A stretch of DNA of 64,000 nt from Synergistaceae bacterium (GCA_031289775.1 JAITOY010000010.1:1-64000), one strand, 5' to 3'. Shown: positions 32,830-44,183, counted from the first letter of the stretch. Program-made: numbers and translations. Notes: a model not told the origin generated them from the letters alone.

Positions 32830-35800
32830 ATGTTTTCGAAATTTTTTATCGACAGGCCAAGGTTCGCGATGGTCATAGCCTGTGTTCTGGCAATAGCCGG
32901 CGTGATCTCCGGACTGTCCCTCTCGGTCAAGCAGTATCCCGACGTGGCCCCTCCGGCGATTAGGATATGGGCGACTTATCCCGGGGCGGACGCCGAAACG
33001 GTGGCCAACACGCTTGCCGCTCCGCTGGAAGAGGCTCTGAACGGCGTCGAAGATATGATTTACATGAACTCGACGTCCAGCAACGCCGGAACTTACGTCC
33101 TCACCATAACATTTCGCACCGGCACAGACGCCGATATGGCGATGATAAACGTTCAGAACAGGGTGCATCAGGCGACGCCGCTCCTGCCGTCCGAGGTCAC
33201 GCAAAGGGGAATCAACGTCATCAAAGCTTTCTCCGATATGCTTGGGATCATCGCCCTCACGTCTCCGAACGGTACTCGCGACACCCAGTTCCTGATCGAT
33301 TACGCGTACAGCAACATCAGCAACGTACTCAAAAGGGTGCCGGGCGTCGGCAACGTTGAAGTTTTTGGGGCGCGGTACAGCATCAGGGTATGGCTCGATC
33401 CCGATAGGCTCGCGTCATTGGGAATCGGCGCCTCGGATGTCGCGGCAGCCATATCGGAGCAAAACAGGCAGGCATCCATAGGGTCTATTGGTTCGGCTCT
33501 CGGCGCGACCTCCGCCGAGAGCTCCATGGTCTATTCGCTGACTACGCAGGGCAGACTGTCGAGCGTCCGTGATTTCGAGGACATAATAATTTTCACCACT
33601 GACGAGGGTGGGATTGTCAGCCTCAAAGACGTGGCTAGAATAGAGCTCGGCGCTGAAAGCTACGCGATGAGCGGCGAAATCAACGGTTCAAAAGTCGCGC
33701 CGATGATGCTGACTCAGGCGTCCGACGCAAACGCCCTCGAAGTCATGGACGGCGTGCGGAGCGCCATCGCGGAGCTCGAGCGCAGCCTGCCTGATGACAC
33801 AGCTTTCATCCTGGGGTACGACACCACGGAGTTCGTCAGGGAGACCATACGCGAGATAATGTTAACGCTAGCTTTGACGTTTTTTCTCGTCGTGCTCGTA
33901 TGTTATATATTCCTTCAGAACTGGCGTCTGGCGCTCGTGCCGGTCGTGGCGATACCGATATCCCTCGTCGCCACTTTCATCGGGCTGGCGGCGCTCGGCT
34001 TCAGCATCAACCTGTTGACGCTGTTCGGGCTGGTCTTGGTTATCGGAACGGTCGTCGACGACGCCATAATAGTGGTCGAGCGCGTGTTGTTCGTCATGGA
34101 AAGGGACGGGTCGACCCCGGCCGACGCGACGGAGCGCGCGATGCAGGACGTGAGCGGACCTATGATCGCGACGACGCTCGTGTTCCTCGCCATATTTGTA
34201 CCTGTCGCCTTTATGGGCGGCATCACCGGCGAAATATACCGCCAGTTCGCGGTCACAATCTCGTTCTCCGTAGTGTTCTCCCTTTTGGTCGCTCTCACCT
34301 TGAGCCCGGCCATGTGCGCCCACATGCTGACCGGCGTGAAGCAGAAAACGCGCGGGCCGCTCGCATGGTTCAACAAAGCTGTGAATATGGCGACAAGAGG
34401 ATATGTGAGGGGCGCCATGTGGATAGCGAGAAAATCCGTCGTCACGCTCTTGCTGCTCGCGATCGTCCTTGGCTCCGCGTATTGGATAATGAAAATCACC
34501 CCCACATCGTTCATACCCGAAGAGGATATGGGAAACATCGTAGCGATGATCCAGCTTCCAGAGGGAGCGTCGCAAAAGAGGACAAAGGTCGTTTTGGATA
34601 AACTCGTGTCTCAGATAGGGGCGATTAACGGGGTCAAAGACGTCATCGCGGTAGCCGGCTACACCTTTACCGGCGCTTCGGGCGAAAACGTAGGGATGGT
34701 GGTTGTGACCCTCGACCCATGGGGGGTTCGTAAAACGCCCGATACGAAGCAGGACGCCATTGTGAACAAGGCTCGTTTGATCGCCTCGGGCTTTCCAGAG
34801 GCTCAGATAAATGTAATAGCCCCTCCGGCGATTCCCGGGCTGGGCATGTCAGGCGTGGAGATAAGCCTGCAATCCAGGTTGGGCAGCGATCCTGCGAGGC
34901 TGGCTGAGGTGATGGATGAATTTATCGGTAAAATATTCCAGGCGCCGGAGTTCATGCTGGCTTTCAGCTCCTATACCTCCGACACGCCTCATATAAACAT
35001 CGACATAAACAGGAAAAAAGCCAAAATGATGAAGGTGTCGGTGTCGAACATCTTCTCCACGCTCCAGACGTATTTTGGTACGGCCTACATCAACGACATC
35101 AACATAGGCTCACAGGTGAACAAAGTCATACTTCAGAGCGACTGGATGTACAGGGACAGAATCGGCAACATCGAGAACATATATGTGCAGAGCGAATCTG
35201 GCGCGCGAGTCCCGATACAGACTTTCACCGCGCTGAATCGCACACTGGCGCCGAGGGCCGTCAACCGCTTCAATCTGTTCGCGGCGGCGGATATTACAAT
35301 TATCATGAACCCCGGATTTTCGACAGGGCAGGGCATCGCGGCCGTAGAGCGTATGAGTCGCGAACTGCCCGAAGGGTACGCGGTGGAGTGGTCGGGCAGC
35401 TCATATCAAGAGCGGCAGTCCACAGGTCAAATCTTCATGATTATCGCGGTGGCGCTAATGTTCGGATATCTCTTCCTCGTGGCGCAGTACGAGAGCTGGA
35501 CGGTTCCCATGGGGGTCATGCTCTCTCTGCCCGTCGCGCTGCTCGGAGCTCTGATCGGGATATTCATCATGAAACTGTCGTTGAGCGTCTACGCCCAGCT
35601 CGGCATCCTCCTGTTGGTGGGGCTCGCGGCGAAAAACGCCATCCTCATCATAGAATTCGCGCAGGAACAGCGCGAGGTCAATGGGCTCTCCATACTCGAC
35701 GCCGCGGCTGAAGCTGGAAGGGAGCGTTTCAGGTCGGTTATGATGACGGCGCTCACCTGTGTCATAGGCGTCTCGCCGATGCTTTTCGCGACCGGCGCGG

Positions 35801-35982
35801 GCGCGGGAAGCAGGGTTCATGTCGGGACGACCATGTTTTTTGGGATGAGCATGGCGACCATCATTGGAATATTCCTCATACCGGGTCTGTACGCCCTGCT
35901 GCAGACAAATCGCGAACGCGCCAAACGCGTTTTGGGCGCTCTATTCTTCCGGCATCAGGCGAAAGAGAGGGTTCAGCTATGA
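32830..35982 (+). CDS. RND multidrug efflux transporter (AcrB/MexB, HAE1 family)
   Basis: The 1050-residue pump has the full HAE1 pattern: [20 protein letters not shown] (TM1), porter domain, TM4 with [12 protein letters not shown] where Asp410 and Asp411 are the proton-relay pair, and TM10 with [19 protein letters not shown] where Lys935 completes the relay. It exports drugs or bile-salt-like compounds using the proton gradient. It begins one base after the adaptor stop and overlaps the channel gene by ATGA. Confidence 0.95.
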   Translation: MFSKFFIDRPRFAMVIACVLAIAGVISGLSLSVKQYPDVAPPAIRIWATYPGADAETVANTLAAPLEEALNGVEDMIYMNSTSSNAGTYVLTITFRTGTDADMAMINVQNRVHQATPLLPSEVTQRGINVIKAFSDMLGIIALTSPNGTRDTQFLIDYAYSNISNVLKRVPGVGNVEVFGARYSIRVWLDPDRLASLGIGASDVAAAISEQNRQASIGSIGSALGATSAESSMVYSLTTQGRLSSVRDFEDIIIFTTDEGGIVSLKDVARIELGAESYAMSGEINGSKVAPMMLTQASDANALEVMDGVRSAIAELERSLPDDTAFILGYDTTEFVRETIREIMLTLALTFFLVVLVCYIFLQNWRLALVPVVAIPISLVATFIGLAALGFSINLLTLFGLVLVIGTVVDDAIIVVERVLFVMERDGSTPADATERAMQDVSGPMIATTLVFLAIFVPVAFMGGITGEIYRQFAVTISFSVVFSLLVALTLSPAMCAHMLTGVKQKTRGPLAWFNKAVNMATRGYVRGAMWIARKSVVTLLLLAIVLGSAYWIMKITPTSFIPEEDMGNIVAMIQLPEGASQKRTKVVLDKLVSQIGAINGVKDVIAVAGYTFTGASGENVGMVVVTLDPWGVRKTPDTKQDAIVNKARLIASGFPEAQINVIAPPAIPGLGMSGVEISLQSRLGSDPARLAEVMDEFIGKIFQAPEFMLAFSSYTSDTPHINIDINRKKAKMMKVSVSNIFSTLQTYFGTAYINDINIGSQVNKVILQSDWMYRDRIGNIENIYVQSESGARVPIQTFTALNRTLAPRAVNRFNLFAAADITIIMNPGFSTGQGIAAVERMSRELPEGYAVEWSGSSYQERQSTGQIFMIIAVALMFGYLFLVAQYESWTVPMGVMLSLPVALLGALIGIFIMKLSLSVYAQLGILLLVGLAAKNAILIIEFAQEQREVNGLSILDAAAEAGRERFRSVMMTALTCVIGVSPMLFATGAGAGSRVHVGTTMFFGMSMATIIGIFLIPGLYALLQTNRERAKRVLGALFFRHQAKERVQL

Positions 35983-37523
35983 AGTTGTCGAGAGCCGCAC
36001 TGACGCTGGCACTGCTGGCGATGACGCAAACGTCGTTCGCCGGGGCCGATAAAGCTGACTCCGAGGCGTGGGAGGCGCTGGTGCGGGAATATGGCAAGCC
36101 GAACGCATCTGTCGAAAAAACAGAACCGCCCGTGACGGACGATGAAGCCATACGAGCCGGATCGTGGGATGTGCTCGCGAGCAAATACGAGAACCGTTAC
36201 GCGGCGCCGGACGGGAAAACAGTCCTATCCCCGGATGTGCTCGCGAGCTGGTGGGACGTCTTTGGCGACAAAACGCTCACGGATCTCATACAGGATGCCC
36301 TTTTGAACAACAGGGATTTGCGGGCGGCGCGCGGGAAAGTCCTCGAAGCCCGGGCCGCCCTCGGCATCAGCAGATCCGCGGCGCTTCCGTGGCTCGACAA
36401 CACCGACAACTGGACGGACAATAAATCGTCTGAGAACTCGGAGGGCAGAGGCGCTCGGGCCGAAGTCACGAGGCTTGCCATAGACGCGTCGTGGGAGATA
36501 GACATATTTGGCGGGCAGCGCGAGAGTATAAACGCGGCCGGGGCGGATCTGGAGGCGACCCACGCGGCGCTCCACGCGTCGTGGGTCGCTCTGTCGTCCG
36601 AAGTGGCGCTCAACTATCTGTCGCTCCGCACTCTTCATGAGAGGCTGAATATCGCGGCCACCAACCTCGCGTTGCAGGAGGAAACTCTGACGATGCTGAG
36701 TTCGATGTACGACGCCGGTCTTTGTGATTCTCTCGCGTTGAATCAGGCGCGATACACTGTAGAGAACACGAGGGCTTCGATACCCCCCATAAAAACCAGC
36801 GTCGAAAACGTCATGAATGTGCTGGCCATTTTGACTGGGCAGGCGCCGGGAAGCCTTGAGGAATCGCTGTCCGAACGTCAGCCCCTGCCGAAAGCAAATA
36901 TGTCGATGCTCGTGGGCATCCCAGCCGAAGGCCTCAGGCGGAGACCCGACATCCGGGCCGCTGAGCGTGCCCTCGCCGCGCAGATATCGCGCAGAAAATC
37001 CGCCGAAAAAGACCTGCTGCCGAAATTTTTCCTCATGGGATCGATCGGACTCGAGTCCCTCTCCGGGGGAAGCCTGTTCTCCAGCGACAGTTATGGATTC
37101 AGCTTCGGGCCTCGGATAACTATTCCTATATTCCATGGCGGCGCCATCAGGAAGAACATCCAGATACAGACGGCGCGCGAGGATCAACTGCTCGCCTCTT
37201 ACGAGGGGGCGGTGCTCAACGCGGTCGCCGAGGTGAGAAATGCCCTGGCCTCCAGCACGCAGGAAATCGACCGGAATAAATCCCTGAGATCAGGCGCCGA
37301 AGCCGCCGAGGCCGCCCTCAGCGTCGCATACGACAAATATAGGAACGGGCTCGTTGACTTCAACAACGTGATAAGCGCTCAGACGGCGCTGTTGTCCATG
37401 GAGGATCAGCTCATAGTGAGCGAAGGGCAGATGACATCGAACATCGTGAGAGTTTTCAAAGCGCTGGGCGGCGGGTGGAATCCGTTGGCCGAAGGAGAAC
37501 CTGTGGCGCGGAAGACTGAATGA
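35979..37523 (+). CDS. Outer-membrane efflux channel (OprM/NodT type)
   Basis: The 514-residue protein starts with a signal peptide ([19 protein letters not shown]), with no lipobox cysteine, unlike OprM. The body has two OEP repeats: [36 protein letters not shown] and [25 protein letters not shown], which is a family signature. It forms the trimeric exit duct for the RND pump. An unusually long N-terminal segment (residues 22-85) precedes the first repeat. The ATG overlaps the pump stop. It ends 39 bases from a convergent kinase gene. Confidence 0.9.
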   Translation: MKLSRAALTLALLAMTQTSFAGADKADSEAWEALVREYGKPNASVEKTEPPVTDDEAIRAGSWDVLASKYENRYAAPDGKTVLSPDVLASWWDVFGDKTLTDLIQDALLNNRDLRAARGKVLEARAALGISRSAALPWLDNTDNWTDNKSSENSEGRGARAEVTRLAIDASWEIDIFGGQRESINAAGADLEATHAALHASWVALSSEVALNYLSLRTLHERLNIAATNLALQEETLTMLSSMYDAGLCDSLALNQARYTVENTRASIPPIKTSVENVMNVLAILTGQAPGSLEESLSERQPLPKANMSMLVGIPAEGLRRRPDIRAAERALAAQISRRKSAEKDLLPKFFLMGSIGLESLSGGSLFSSDSYGFSFGPRITIPIFHGGAIRKNIQIQTAREDQLLASYEGAVLNAVAEVRNALASSTQEIDRNKSLRSGAEAAEAALSVAYDKYRNGLVDFNNVISAQTALLSMEDQLIVSEGQMTSNIVRVFKALGGGWNPLAEGEPVARKTE

Positions 37524-37562
37524 GGTGAAATATTGGCGTAATGCCCCATTATCCTAATTGGT

Positions 37563-38969
37563 TCACACGGGCGGAAGCGATACCGTAAACGTCGCGCCGT
37601 GCCCTGGTGAGCTCTCCGCCTGTATGGCGCCGCCGTGTCTTTCGACTACGGCTTTCACCACGGATAGCCCTATGCCGTTTCCGCCGGAGTCGCGGGCGCG
37701 GGACTCGTCGGCGCGATACAGGTAGTCGAAGATGTGGGGGAGGTCGCTCTGTCCGATGCCGATGCCATCGTCCTCGACAGAGAGGACGGCGCTTCCGTCC
37801 TCCCGCGTGAATGTGCGAACGAGTATGTTCCCTCCAGGATCCGTGTACTTGACGGAGTTCGACACTAAGTTGAATATGACCTGGCTGAACTTGTCCGGCT
37901 CGACCTGCGCCTCGCACCGCGATTTTTCGTGGCTCAGGCTTATGCTCTTCTGGCTCGCCCCGGTCTCGAAGCTGCGGAGCACTCGCTCCGTCATCTCCGA
38001 TATGTCCTGTATGCCGCGCTTTTTGTCGTCCTGGTTTCTGACCTGAACCCGCACGAGATCCTCCACCTCCGAGACCATGCGCGAGAGGCGGAATATTTCC
38101 TCCAGCAGACTCTCCAGTCTCTCGGGAGTTGGCGCCCACAGACCGTCTATCATGGCCTCGATGTTCGACTGAAGCGCCGCGAGCGGCGTCCGGAACTCGT
38201 GAGAGTACGCGTGGGCCATTCGTTTTTTTAGCATGAACTGCGTCTGAAGGCTCTCAGCGAGGTGATCCACCCCGGCCGACAAGTCGTCGATCTCCGTCGT
38301 GCCGGTCGCTATGTCCACGCGCTCGGAGTACTCGCCCTCTGCTATGCGCTTCGTCCGCTCCGTTACGCGTATAATCGGCCAGGCTATCCTGCCGGCCATG
38401 TAGAGTCCGACCCCTGCGGCGGTGATGAAAAAGAGAACCGTCATACCGATGAAGACTCTGTTGAAGCCGTTCAGGAAGACCCTGTCCCCCTCGTTGTAGT
38501 AAAAAGGCCCATGATAGCCGAGAGTCACATAGCCGAGTTTCGTGCCGCCCCTCGTTATCTCGTAATTCCTGCGGGTGTACGTGCCGTGAAAATCATGGCA
38601 CGTCTCGTCGTCGGATATTTTGCCAGAGCCGAGCGTGTGGGCGCAGTTGTCGGCATCGCCCAGAGCCGCGCAGTATACCATCACGCCGTTCGCGTCGTAG
38701 ACCATGAGAGAGACGCCCTGTTCCATCAGCGAATCGCCGAGGTCGGTGAGGAAAGCGAGGAACTCGGGGTTCCTTACTGAGCCATCGTCGGAGAAGAGCC
38801 TCGTCACCATCTCCAGGATCTCCTCGTTTTTCATGTCCTGCTTGTGGGCGACGTAGACCTGAAACTGCTTCTCGAGGAAGTGGTTTGTCACAAAAAGGAG
38901 CGACAGAGCGAGAAATGCCGCCAGGAGGACGTACGATATCGCGAGTTTCGACCTGAGATTGAGCTTCAT
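37563..38969 (-). CDS. Sensor histidine kinase with HAMP domain
   Basis: The 468-residue kinase has TM1 (LAISYVLLAAFLALSLLFVT), a periplasmic domain of about 140 residues with Cys pairs (YCAALGDADNCAHT and ETCHDFHG), TM2 (FIGMTVLFFITAAGVGLYMAG), a HAMP linker, the H box AYSHEFRTPLAAL with His257, and an ATPase (NLVSNSVKYT, DDGIGI, GNGIGLSVVK). It phosphorylates the adjacent OmpR regulator. The CxxxH-like cluster in the sensor may bind a metal or redox cofactor. It follows the regulator gene by 24 bases. Confidence 0.9.
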   Translation of the reverse strand: MKLNLRSKLAISYVLLAAFLALSLLFVTNHFLEKQFQVYVAHKQDMKNEEILEMVTRLFSDDGSVRNPEFLAFLTDLGDSLMEQGVSLMVYDANGVMVYCAALGDADNCAHTLGSGKISDDETCHDFHGTYTRRNYEITRGGTKLGYVTLGYHGPFYYNEGDRVFLNGFNRVFIGMTVLFFITAAGVGLYMAGRIAWPIIRVTERTKRIAEGEYSERVDIATGTTEIDDLSAGVDHLAESLQTQFMLKKRMAHAYSHEFRTPLAALQSNIEAMIDGLWAPTPERLESLLEEIFRLSRMVSEVEDLVRVQVRNQDDKKRGIQDISEMTERVLRSFETGASQKSISLSHEKSRCEAQVEPDKFSQVIFNLVSNSVKYTDPGGNILVRTFTREDGSAVLSVEDDGIGIGQSDLPHIFDYLYRADESRARDSGGNGIGLSVVKAVVERHGGAIQAESSPGHGATFTVSLPPV

Positions 38970-38993
38970 CCCGCCTCGTCCCTCCGGGCGTTT

Positions 38994-39701
38994 TCACTTG
39001 CCGCCGAACTTATAACCAACGCCGCGCACGGTCAGGATGTACCTCGGGTTCGATGTGTCGTCCTCTATTTTGCCGCGCAGGTTTTTGACGTGAGAGTCCA
39101 CTGTGCGCTCGAAACCGTCGAAGTCCGTCCCAAGCGCCAGCTCGATGAGTTCGTCGCGCGTGAACGTCCTGCCCGGGCGCCTGGCAAGCGACGACAGTAT
39201 CTTGAACTCGCTCGGCGTGAGACTCGTCTCGGCGCCTCGTTTTTTCAACATTCGCGACTCGAAGTCGATCTCGAGGTCGCCGTCGTTCCAGCTCATAGAG
39301 CTGTAAAGGGGCGAGGTTTCCTCTCCGCACCTGCGAAGCACGCTCTGAATCCTCGCGAGGAGCTCCCTCGGGCTGAAGGGTTTCGTGACGTAGTCGTCCG
39401 CGCCGAGCGAGAAGCCCGATATCTTGTCGTCCTCCCCGCTCTTCGCGGTCAGCATGACTATCGGCACGCGTGAAAAACGCCTTATCTCCTGACAGAGGCG
39501 CTCACCTGACAATTTTGGAAGCATCAGGTCGAGAACGACGAGATCGGGGCCGAGCTCGTTGAACGCCCTGAGCCCGGCCGCGCCGTCCTCCGCCGAGTAC
39601 ACGGCGAAGCCCGCGTTTTCAAGGTAAGCCCTGAGGGCGTCCATGATTTTAGCCTCGTCCTCTACGACGAGTATCTTTTTTACGTTTTTCGCGTCCGCCA
39701 A
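38994..39701 (-). CDS. OmpR-family response regulator
   Basis: The 235-residue protein has a receiver (VVEDEAKI, Asp58 in VVLDLMLPKLSG, Lys in YVTKPFSP) and a C-terminal winged helix (LTPSEFKILSSLARRPGRTFTRDELIE, RTVDSHVKNLRGKIE, YILTVRGVGYKF). The TTG start at 39701 lies 12 bases after malQ; no good ribosome binding site is seen, so translation coupling to malQ or a later start is possible. It is likely co-transcribed with malQ and the kinase. Confidence 0.92.
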   Translation of the reverse strand: MADAKNVKKILVVEDEAKIMDALRAYLENAGFAVYSAEDGAAGLRAFNELGPDLVVLDLMLPKLSGERLCQEIRRFSRVPIVMLTAKSGEDDKISGFSLGADDYVTKPFSPRELLARIQSVLRRCGEETSPLYSSMSWNDGDLEIDFESRMLKKRGAETSLTPSEFKILSSLARRPGRTFTRDELIELALGTDFDGFERTVDSHVKNLRGKIEDDTSNPRYILTVRGVGYKFGGK

Positions 39702-39713
39702 AAAACGCAGTTC

Positions 39714-41306
39714 TCAACCAGCGCTTCGTTCGTTCTCGGGCGCGTCGCACCTGTCGTAAAGAAGAGCCAGTTCTTTGATATGCCGAGCTTGTCTTTTGAG
39801 CCCGTCAAGGTTCTCGAGCCGCCAGTTCCAGTTCCCTCTAGGCGTTGACGGTATGTTCATCCTCGCGGCGCCGTCGAGCCCAAGCAGATCCTGTGCGGTC
39901 AATATGGCGATGTCCGCCGTGCTCGCGACCGCCATGCGCAACATGGCGGTTCTGACAGCTAGAGGGTCGATTTTTTCCGTTTCAGCGCGGCCGATATACT
40001 GGAGAAAGTTATTTTTTTCTGTAGATGTAGCGTCGTCGTCCCACCAGCCGACCGTCGTGTTGTTGTCGTGCGTGCCGACGTACACTACGCTGTTTCGTCT
40101 GTGGTGATGAGGCACGTAAGGGTTTGTGGACATGCCGTCCCCGAAGGCGAAGTGGAGCACCTTCATGCCGGGCAGCCCGAACTCGTCCATAGCGGCCAGC
40201 ACGTCGTCCGTCATAACGCCGAGATCCTCCGCTATGAAAGGCAGCCTGCCGCCAAGGTTCTGGCCGAAGCAGTACCTCAGCGAGTGAAAGAAGTCCCTCC
40301 CCGGCCCGGGCTTCCATTCGCCGTTCATGGCTGTCGCCTCGTCGGCCGGTATCTCCCAGTATCCGAGGAGGCCCCTGAAGTGGTCTATCCTCACTTTGTT
40401 CATGTGCAGGAGGATGTGGTGAAAGCGCCCCAGCCACCAGTAGAAGCCGTCGTCTCGCATCTTGTCCCAATTATATATGGGGTTTCCCCAGCGCTGTCCC
40501 GTCTCGCTGAAGTAGTCCGGCGGAACACCGGCCACGCAGGTCGGCCTGCCTTCCCCGTCGAGCCTGAACAGATCCTGGTGTCCCCAGACGTCGGCGCTGT
40601 CGTAACCTACGTATATCGGCATGTCCCCAATCAGTTCGATGTCGCGTTCGCGGCAGGCAGCCCCGAGTTTTTCCATCTGCTTGAAGAATATGAACTGTCC
40701 GAATCGGCAGACGTCGATCATGCGCGCCATCTCCGACTCGGCTTTCAGCGGATCGAGCACGCTCCAGTCCCGAACCGCGTACGCCCGTGGCCATTCGTGC
40801 CACGAGACGTCGCCGGCTGTCTGCTTCAGCGCGCTGAAAAGGGCGTAGTCCTCGAGCCAGTAACCCTCGCGGACGCAGAAGTCCCAGAACTCGTCGGAGA
40901 AATCCCGGAAGCGGGTCTTGTACGCGTCGTCCCTTCTAAAGTTATCGTACGCGTCGCTCACTATTTTTTTCTTCGTTGCGCACGCCTTGTCCAAATCTAC
41001 TGTTTTTCCGGGCCGTTCCTCGAACTCGCGCAGATTGACACCGTCGAGAAGCCCGCGCTCCGCCAGATCGTCCGGAGAGATAAAAGCGACGTTTCCGGCG
41101 AAGGCGGATGGTCCGCTGTAAGGGGAGTGTCCCGCCGCAGAAGACGTTGGTCCCGTGGGCAAAACCTGCCACGCCGCGCACCCGGCGTCCACGAGGAAAT
41201 CAATAAACTCGAGCGCGACCTCGCCCAGATCGCCGATCCCGTACTTTCCAGGAAGGCTCGAAATATGCATCAATATCCCCAGCTTGCGTCTTCTGTTCCA
41301 GCTCAC
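39714..41306 (-). CDS. malQ: 4-alpha-glucanotransferase (GH77)
   Basis: The 530-residue enzyme moves alpha-1,4-glucan segments in glycogen or maltodextrin metabolism. Visible landmarks are GILMHISSLPGKYGIGDLG, QVLPTGPT, VRIDHFRGL (catalytic Asp), IAEDLGVM (catalytic Glu) and VGTHDNNTTVGW (third acidic residue). Start is GTG at 41306 with GGGGG eight bases upstream; the longer frame to 41399 is rejected as it crosses the promoter. Its link with a two-component pair suggests sugar-reserve use is regulated. Confidence 0.93.
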   Translation of the reverse strand: MSWNRRRKLGILMHISSLPGKYGIGDLGEVALEFIDFLVDAGCAAWQVLPTGPTSSAAGHSPYSGPSAFAGNVAFISPDDLAERGLLDGVNLREFEERPGKTVDLDKACATKKKIVSDAYDNFRRDDAYKTRFRDFSDEFWDFCVREGYWLEDYALFSALKQTAGDVSWHEWPRAYAVRDWSVLDPLKAESEMARMIDVCRFGQFIFFKQMEKLGAACRERDIELIGDMPIYVGYDSADVWGHQDLFRLDGEGRPTCVAGVPPDYFSETGQRWGNPIYNWDKMRDDGFYWWLGRFHHILLHMNKVRIDHFRGLLGYWEIPADEATAMNGEWKPGPGRDFFHSLRYCFGQNLGGRLPFIAEDLGVMTDDVLAAMDEFGLPGMKVLHFAFGDGMSTNPYVPHHHRRNSVVYVGTHDNNTTVGWWDDDATSTEKNNFLQYIGRAETEKIDPLAVRTAMLRMAVASTADIAILTAQDLLGLDGAARMNIPSTPRGNWNWRLENLDGLKRQARHIKELALLYDRCDAPENERSAG

Positions 41307-41352
41307 TTTAAAATTCCCCCAATTCCGCTTTTTAAAAACCCCTCGCTCCTCG

Positions 41353-41381
41353 ATTATACTACTTTGCTCGAAAAGTGGAAA
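41353..41381 (-). promoter_or_regulatory. Promoter of malQ
   Basis: On the minus strand TTTCCA (41381-41376), 17 bases, TATAAT (41358-41353). It is divergent from the remB/gyrB promoter about 65 bases away. Confidence 0.6.
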
Positions 41382-41446
41382 ATAGCGGTGGCGATTCATG
41401 CGGGCGCGGCGGCGCGTCTTTTTGGGAAACGGTGATGCCGGCTTTC

Positions 41447-41455
41447 TGGTATAAT
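41447..41455 (+). promoter_or_regulatory. Extended -10 promoter of remB-gyrB
   Basis: TGGTATAAT, a TGn-extended -10 element. The -35 region is poor (TTGGGA at 41422 is too far), as is common with extended -10 promoters. The transcript starts near 41462. Confidence 0.55.
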
Positions 41456-41491
41456 ATGTTCAGAAAGTTGTTTGATTGTGGGGTGACGCTG

Positions 41492-41680
41492 GTGTTTTTG
41501 CTTCTCGAGGAGGATGACGCGGTGTTTCTGGGCAGCGTGACAGCGCTCATCCGCGGGGAGGGCGAGACCGCCATACTGATGCGCGACAACACTGTGCGCG
41601 CGACCGGTTTCACGCCGCTCACCCTGAAAAAACGCAGCGAAAAACTTTGGGAAAACAGCATGAAGAAGGAGCGATCATAA
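41492..41680 (+). CDS. remB: RemB-like (DUF370) small regulator
   Basis: The 62-residue protein starts MFLLLEEDDAVFLGSVTAL from GTG at 41492 after GGGGTGA. The end, FTPLTLKKRSEKLWE, has the TLKKR motif typical of the YaaB/RemB family, which sits before gyrB in Bacillus. RemA/RemB proteins form DNA-binding rings that control biofilm matrix genes. The longer frame upstream runs through the promoter and is excluded. Position just before gyrB supports the call; biological function in a Gram-negative-type cell is unknown. Confidence 0.65.
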   Translation: MFLLLEEDDAVFLGSVTALIRGEGETAILMRDNTVRATGFTPLTLKKRSEKLWENSMKKERS

Positions 41681-41683
41681 AGA

Positions 41684-43648
41684 ATGCCAGACGTATCTGA
41701 CGGAGTTACTGAAAATCCAGTCATCCTTGAATCCGCGCACGCCGACTATGGCGCCAAGGATATTCAGGTGCTCGAGGGCCTCGAGGCGGTGCGAAAACGC
41801 CCGGGGATGTACATCGGAGATCAGAGCGATCGGGGTCTGCACCACCTTGTTTACGAGGTTGTAGACAACTCCATAGACGAAAGCCTTGCCGGCTTCGCGG
41901 ACAGGATCGACGTGACTATCCATATGGACGGGAGCGTATCTGTGCTCGACAACGGGAGGGGTATCCCGACAGAGTACCACGAGGGCGCTGGCCGCTCGGC
42001 CGCCGAGGTCGTCATGACGGTGCTGCACGCCGGCGGCAAGTTCGACAAGGGCGCCTACCAGGTCTCAGGCGGTCTGCACGGCGTCGGCGTGTCCGTGGTG
42101 AACGCGCTCTCGCGCTGGCTGGATCTGTGTATAAAGCGCGACGGCGGCGAGTATCGTCAGAGATATGAGCGCGGAGTGCCGGTCACGGAGCTGAAGCGCG
42201 TTGGCGACTCGAGCGAACACGGGACGTTCGTGCGGTTTATGGCGGACGACGAGATATTCTCGACTCTCGATTACTCGGCAGACACGCTGAAGGGCCGGCT
42301 TCGAGAGCTCGCCTTCCTGAACCCAGGCGTTACAATAGCGTTCGACGATCTCCGGCCGGACGAGGAGGGCAAGACTGCCCAGACGAAGATATACAATTAC
42401 GCGGGAGGTCTTCGCTCGTTCGTCGAGTACCTCAACAGGGGCAAGGAAGCTGTGTTCAAACCCCCAATCTACATTCAGGGAGGCAGGGAGAGCACGACTG
42501 TCGAGGCCGCTATCCAGTACAACGACACATATTTAGAGAGGATATTCGCGTTCGCAAACCTCATAAACACAATCGAGGGAGGGACGCACGTCACCGGTTT
42601 CCGTTCCGCGCTCACCAGGGCTATCAACGACGAGGCGCGCAGGGCTAAGATATTGAAGGAGAAGGACGCGAACCTCACGGGAGACGACCTCAAGGAGGGG
42701 CTCACGGCGGTTATATCCGTCAAGCTGCTCGAACCTCAGTTCGAGGGCCAGACGAAGACGAAACTCGGAAACGGCGACGTGAAGGGAATAGTAGACTCGG
42801 TCGTCTACGAGGGGCTGAAGGTCGCGATCGAGGAGCAGCCCGAGATATTGAAGCCCATAGTTGAAAAGGCCATTCGCGCCCGGGCGGCCCGCGAGGCGGC
42901 CCGCAAGGCCAGAGACCTCGTGCGCCGCGGGTCTGCCATGAACAAACTCGACCTTCCGTACAAGCTCGCCGACTGTTCGAACCGCGACCCGGCGGAGTGC
43001 GAACTGTACATAGTGGAGGGAGAAAGCGCCGGAGGCAGCGCGAAGCAGGGCCGCAACAGGGGTTTCCAGGCGATACTCCCCCTGCGCGGTAAAATTCTGA
43101 ACGTGGAGAAGGCGAGGCTCGACAAGATTCTCTCAAACGAGGTCATCCGGACGATCATACAGGCGCTCGGCTGCGGCCTGGGCGACGATTATGAGCCGGA
43201 CAAACTGCGCTACCACAAAATATTCCTGATGGCGGATGCCGACGTGGACGGAGCGCACATTAGAACGCTGCTCCTCACGCTTTTTTATCGCTACATGCCG
43301 AAGATAATAGAGGATGGGCACCTCTTTGTCGCCCAACCGCCGCTTTTCCGCGTGCAGGACGGCAAAAAGGTTCGCTACTGTTTCTCCGAGAAGGAACTGA
43401 AGGAGGCCACGTTCGGCCTTGACTCGAAGCGTCTGCACGTCCAGCGCTACAAGGGGCTTGGAGAGATGAACCCTGGTCAGCTCTGGGAGACTACGATGGA
43501 CCCTGAGAACCGCATCATCCTGAGGGTCAAAGTGGAGGACGCGCTTCTCACGGACGAGCTTTTCGGCATTCTGATGGGCGACGCGGTCGAGCCGAGGCGT
43601 GAATTTATAGAGGCGCACGCGCGTGAAGTCCGCAACCTCGATATATAG
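41684..43648 (+). CDS. gyrB: DNA gyrase subunit B
   Basis: The 654-residue protein has the GHKL ATPase ([38 protein letters not shown]), transducer, and TOPRIM domain ([49 protein letters not shown]), ending in the GyrB tail ([21 protein letters not shown]). With GyrA it introduces negative supercoils. GAAGGAG precedes the ATG at 41684. The neighbourhood lacks dnaA, dnaN and recF, so this is not an intact oriC cluster. Confidence 0.97.
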   Translation: MPDVSDGVTENPVILESAHADYGAKDIQVLEGLEAVRKRPGMYIGDQSDRGLHHLVYEVVDNSIDESLAGFADRIDVTIHMDGSVSVLDNGRGIPTEYHEGAGRSAAEVVMTVLHAGGKFDKGAYQVSGGLHGVGVSVVNALSRWLDLCIKRDGGEYRQRYERGVPVTELKRVGDSSEHGTFVRFMADDEIFSTLDYSADTLKGRLRELAFLNPGVTIAFDDLRPDEEGKTAQTKIYNYAGGLRSFVEYLNRGKEAVFKPPIYIQGGRESTTVEAAIQYNDTYLERIFAFANLINTIEGGTHVTGFRSALTRAINDEARRAKILKEKDANLTGDDLKEGLTAVISVKLLEPQFEGQTKTKLGNGDVKGIVDSVVYEGLKVAIEEQPEILKPIVEKAIRARAAREAARKARDLVRRGSAMNKLDLPYKLADCSNRDPAECELYIVEGESAGGSAKQGRNRGFQAILPLRGKILNVEKARLDKILSNEVIRTIIQALGCGLGDDYEPDKLRYHKIFLMADADVDGAHIRTLLLTLFYRYMPKIIEDGHLFVAQPPLFRVQDGKKVRYCFSEKELKEATFGLDSKRLHVQRYKGLGEMNPGQLWETTMDPENRIILRVKVEDALLTDELFGILMGDAVEPRREFIEAHAREVRNLDI

Positions 43649-43661
43649 CGGCGCTTCGCTC

Positions 43662-44183
43662 ATGACCGGAGAGAAGCGCCGCCGCCCGGAGTGGGATGCG
43701 TATTTCCTGGCAATGGCGCTCATCGCGTCGTCGAGGAGCACGTGTGTCAGGCGCCGCGTTGGGGCCGTGATAGTGATTGGCAACAGGATATTGGCAACCG
43801 GTTATAACGGCTCGCCGGCCGGGACGCGGCATTGCACGGATATAGGATGCCTTCGGCAGGAGCTCGGCATTCCGTCTGGGGAGAGGCACGAAATTTGTCG
43901 CGGCTCGCACGCGGAGATGAACGCGATAGCGCAGGCGGCGTCATCCGGCGCCGCTATAAACGGCTGCACGATATATTGCACTCACGAACCCTGCTCGATG
44001 TGCAGCAAGCTGTTGATAAACGCCGGGTGCGCGCGCGCCGTATATATGTACCCGTACCCTGACGACCTCTCCCGCACCCTTCGCTGGGAAGCGCGGCTCG
44101 CCTCAGAGGTTTACGAGGATCACGAGGCGGTTATGGCTGTCTTAGGCGGCACGGCCGTCTCGAGCGAAACCGGCCCCGATTGA
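43662..44183 (+). CDS. dCMP/deoxycytidylate deaminase (ComEB family)
   Basis: The 173-residue enzyme has the zinc deaminase core: [13 protein letters not shown] (His-Ala-Glu) and [15 protein letters not shown] (PCxxC), plus [12 protein letters not shown] and [13 protein letters not shown] typical of dCMP deaminases. It converts dCMP to dUMP for thymidylate supply. The ATG at 43662 gives the usual family N-terminus ([19 protein letters not shown]); a GTG at 43623 within gyrB is an alternative with a better ribosome binding site. Confidence 0.9.
   Translation: MTGEKRRRPEWDAYFLAMALIASSRSTCVRRRVGAVIVIGNRILATGYNGSPAGTRHCTDIGCLRQELGIPSGERHEICRGSHAEMNAIAQAASSGAAINGCTIYCTHEPCSMCSKLLINAGCARAVYMYPYPDDLSRTLRWEARLASEVYEDHEAVMAVLGGTAVSSETGPD

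Noticed and set aside
40068-41435. 455-codon frame on the plus strand
   Set aside because: It is antisense to malQ and crosses the malQ promoter. No ribosome binding site or motif supports it.
41684-43648. gyrB considered as a sign of a nearby replication origin
   Set aside because: No dnaA, dnaN or recF gene and no cluster of DnaA-box-like sequence was noticed near it.
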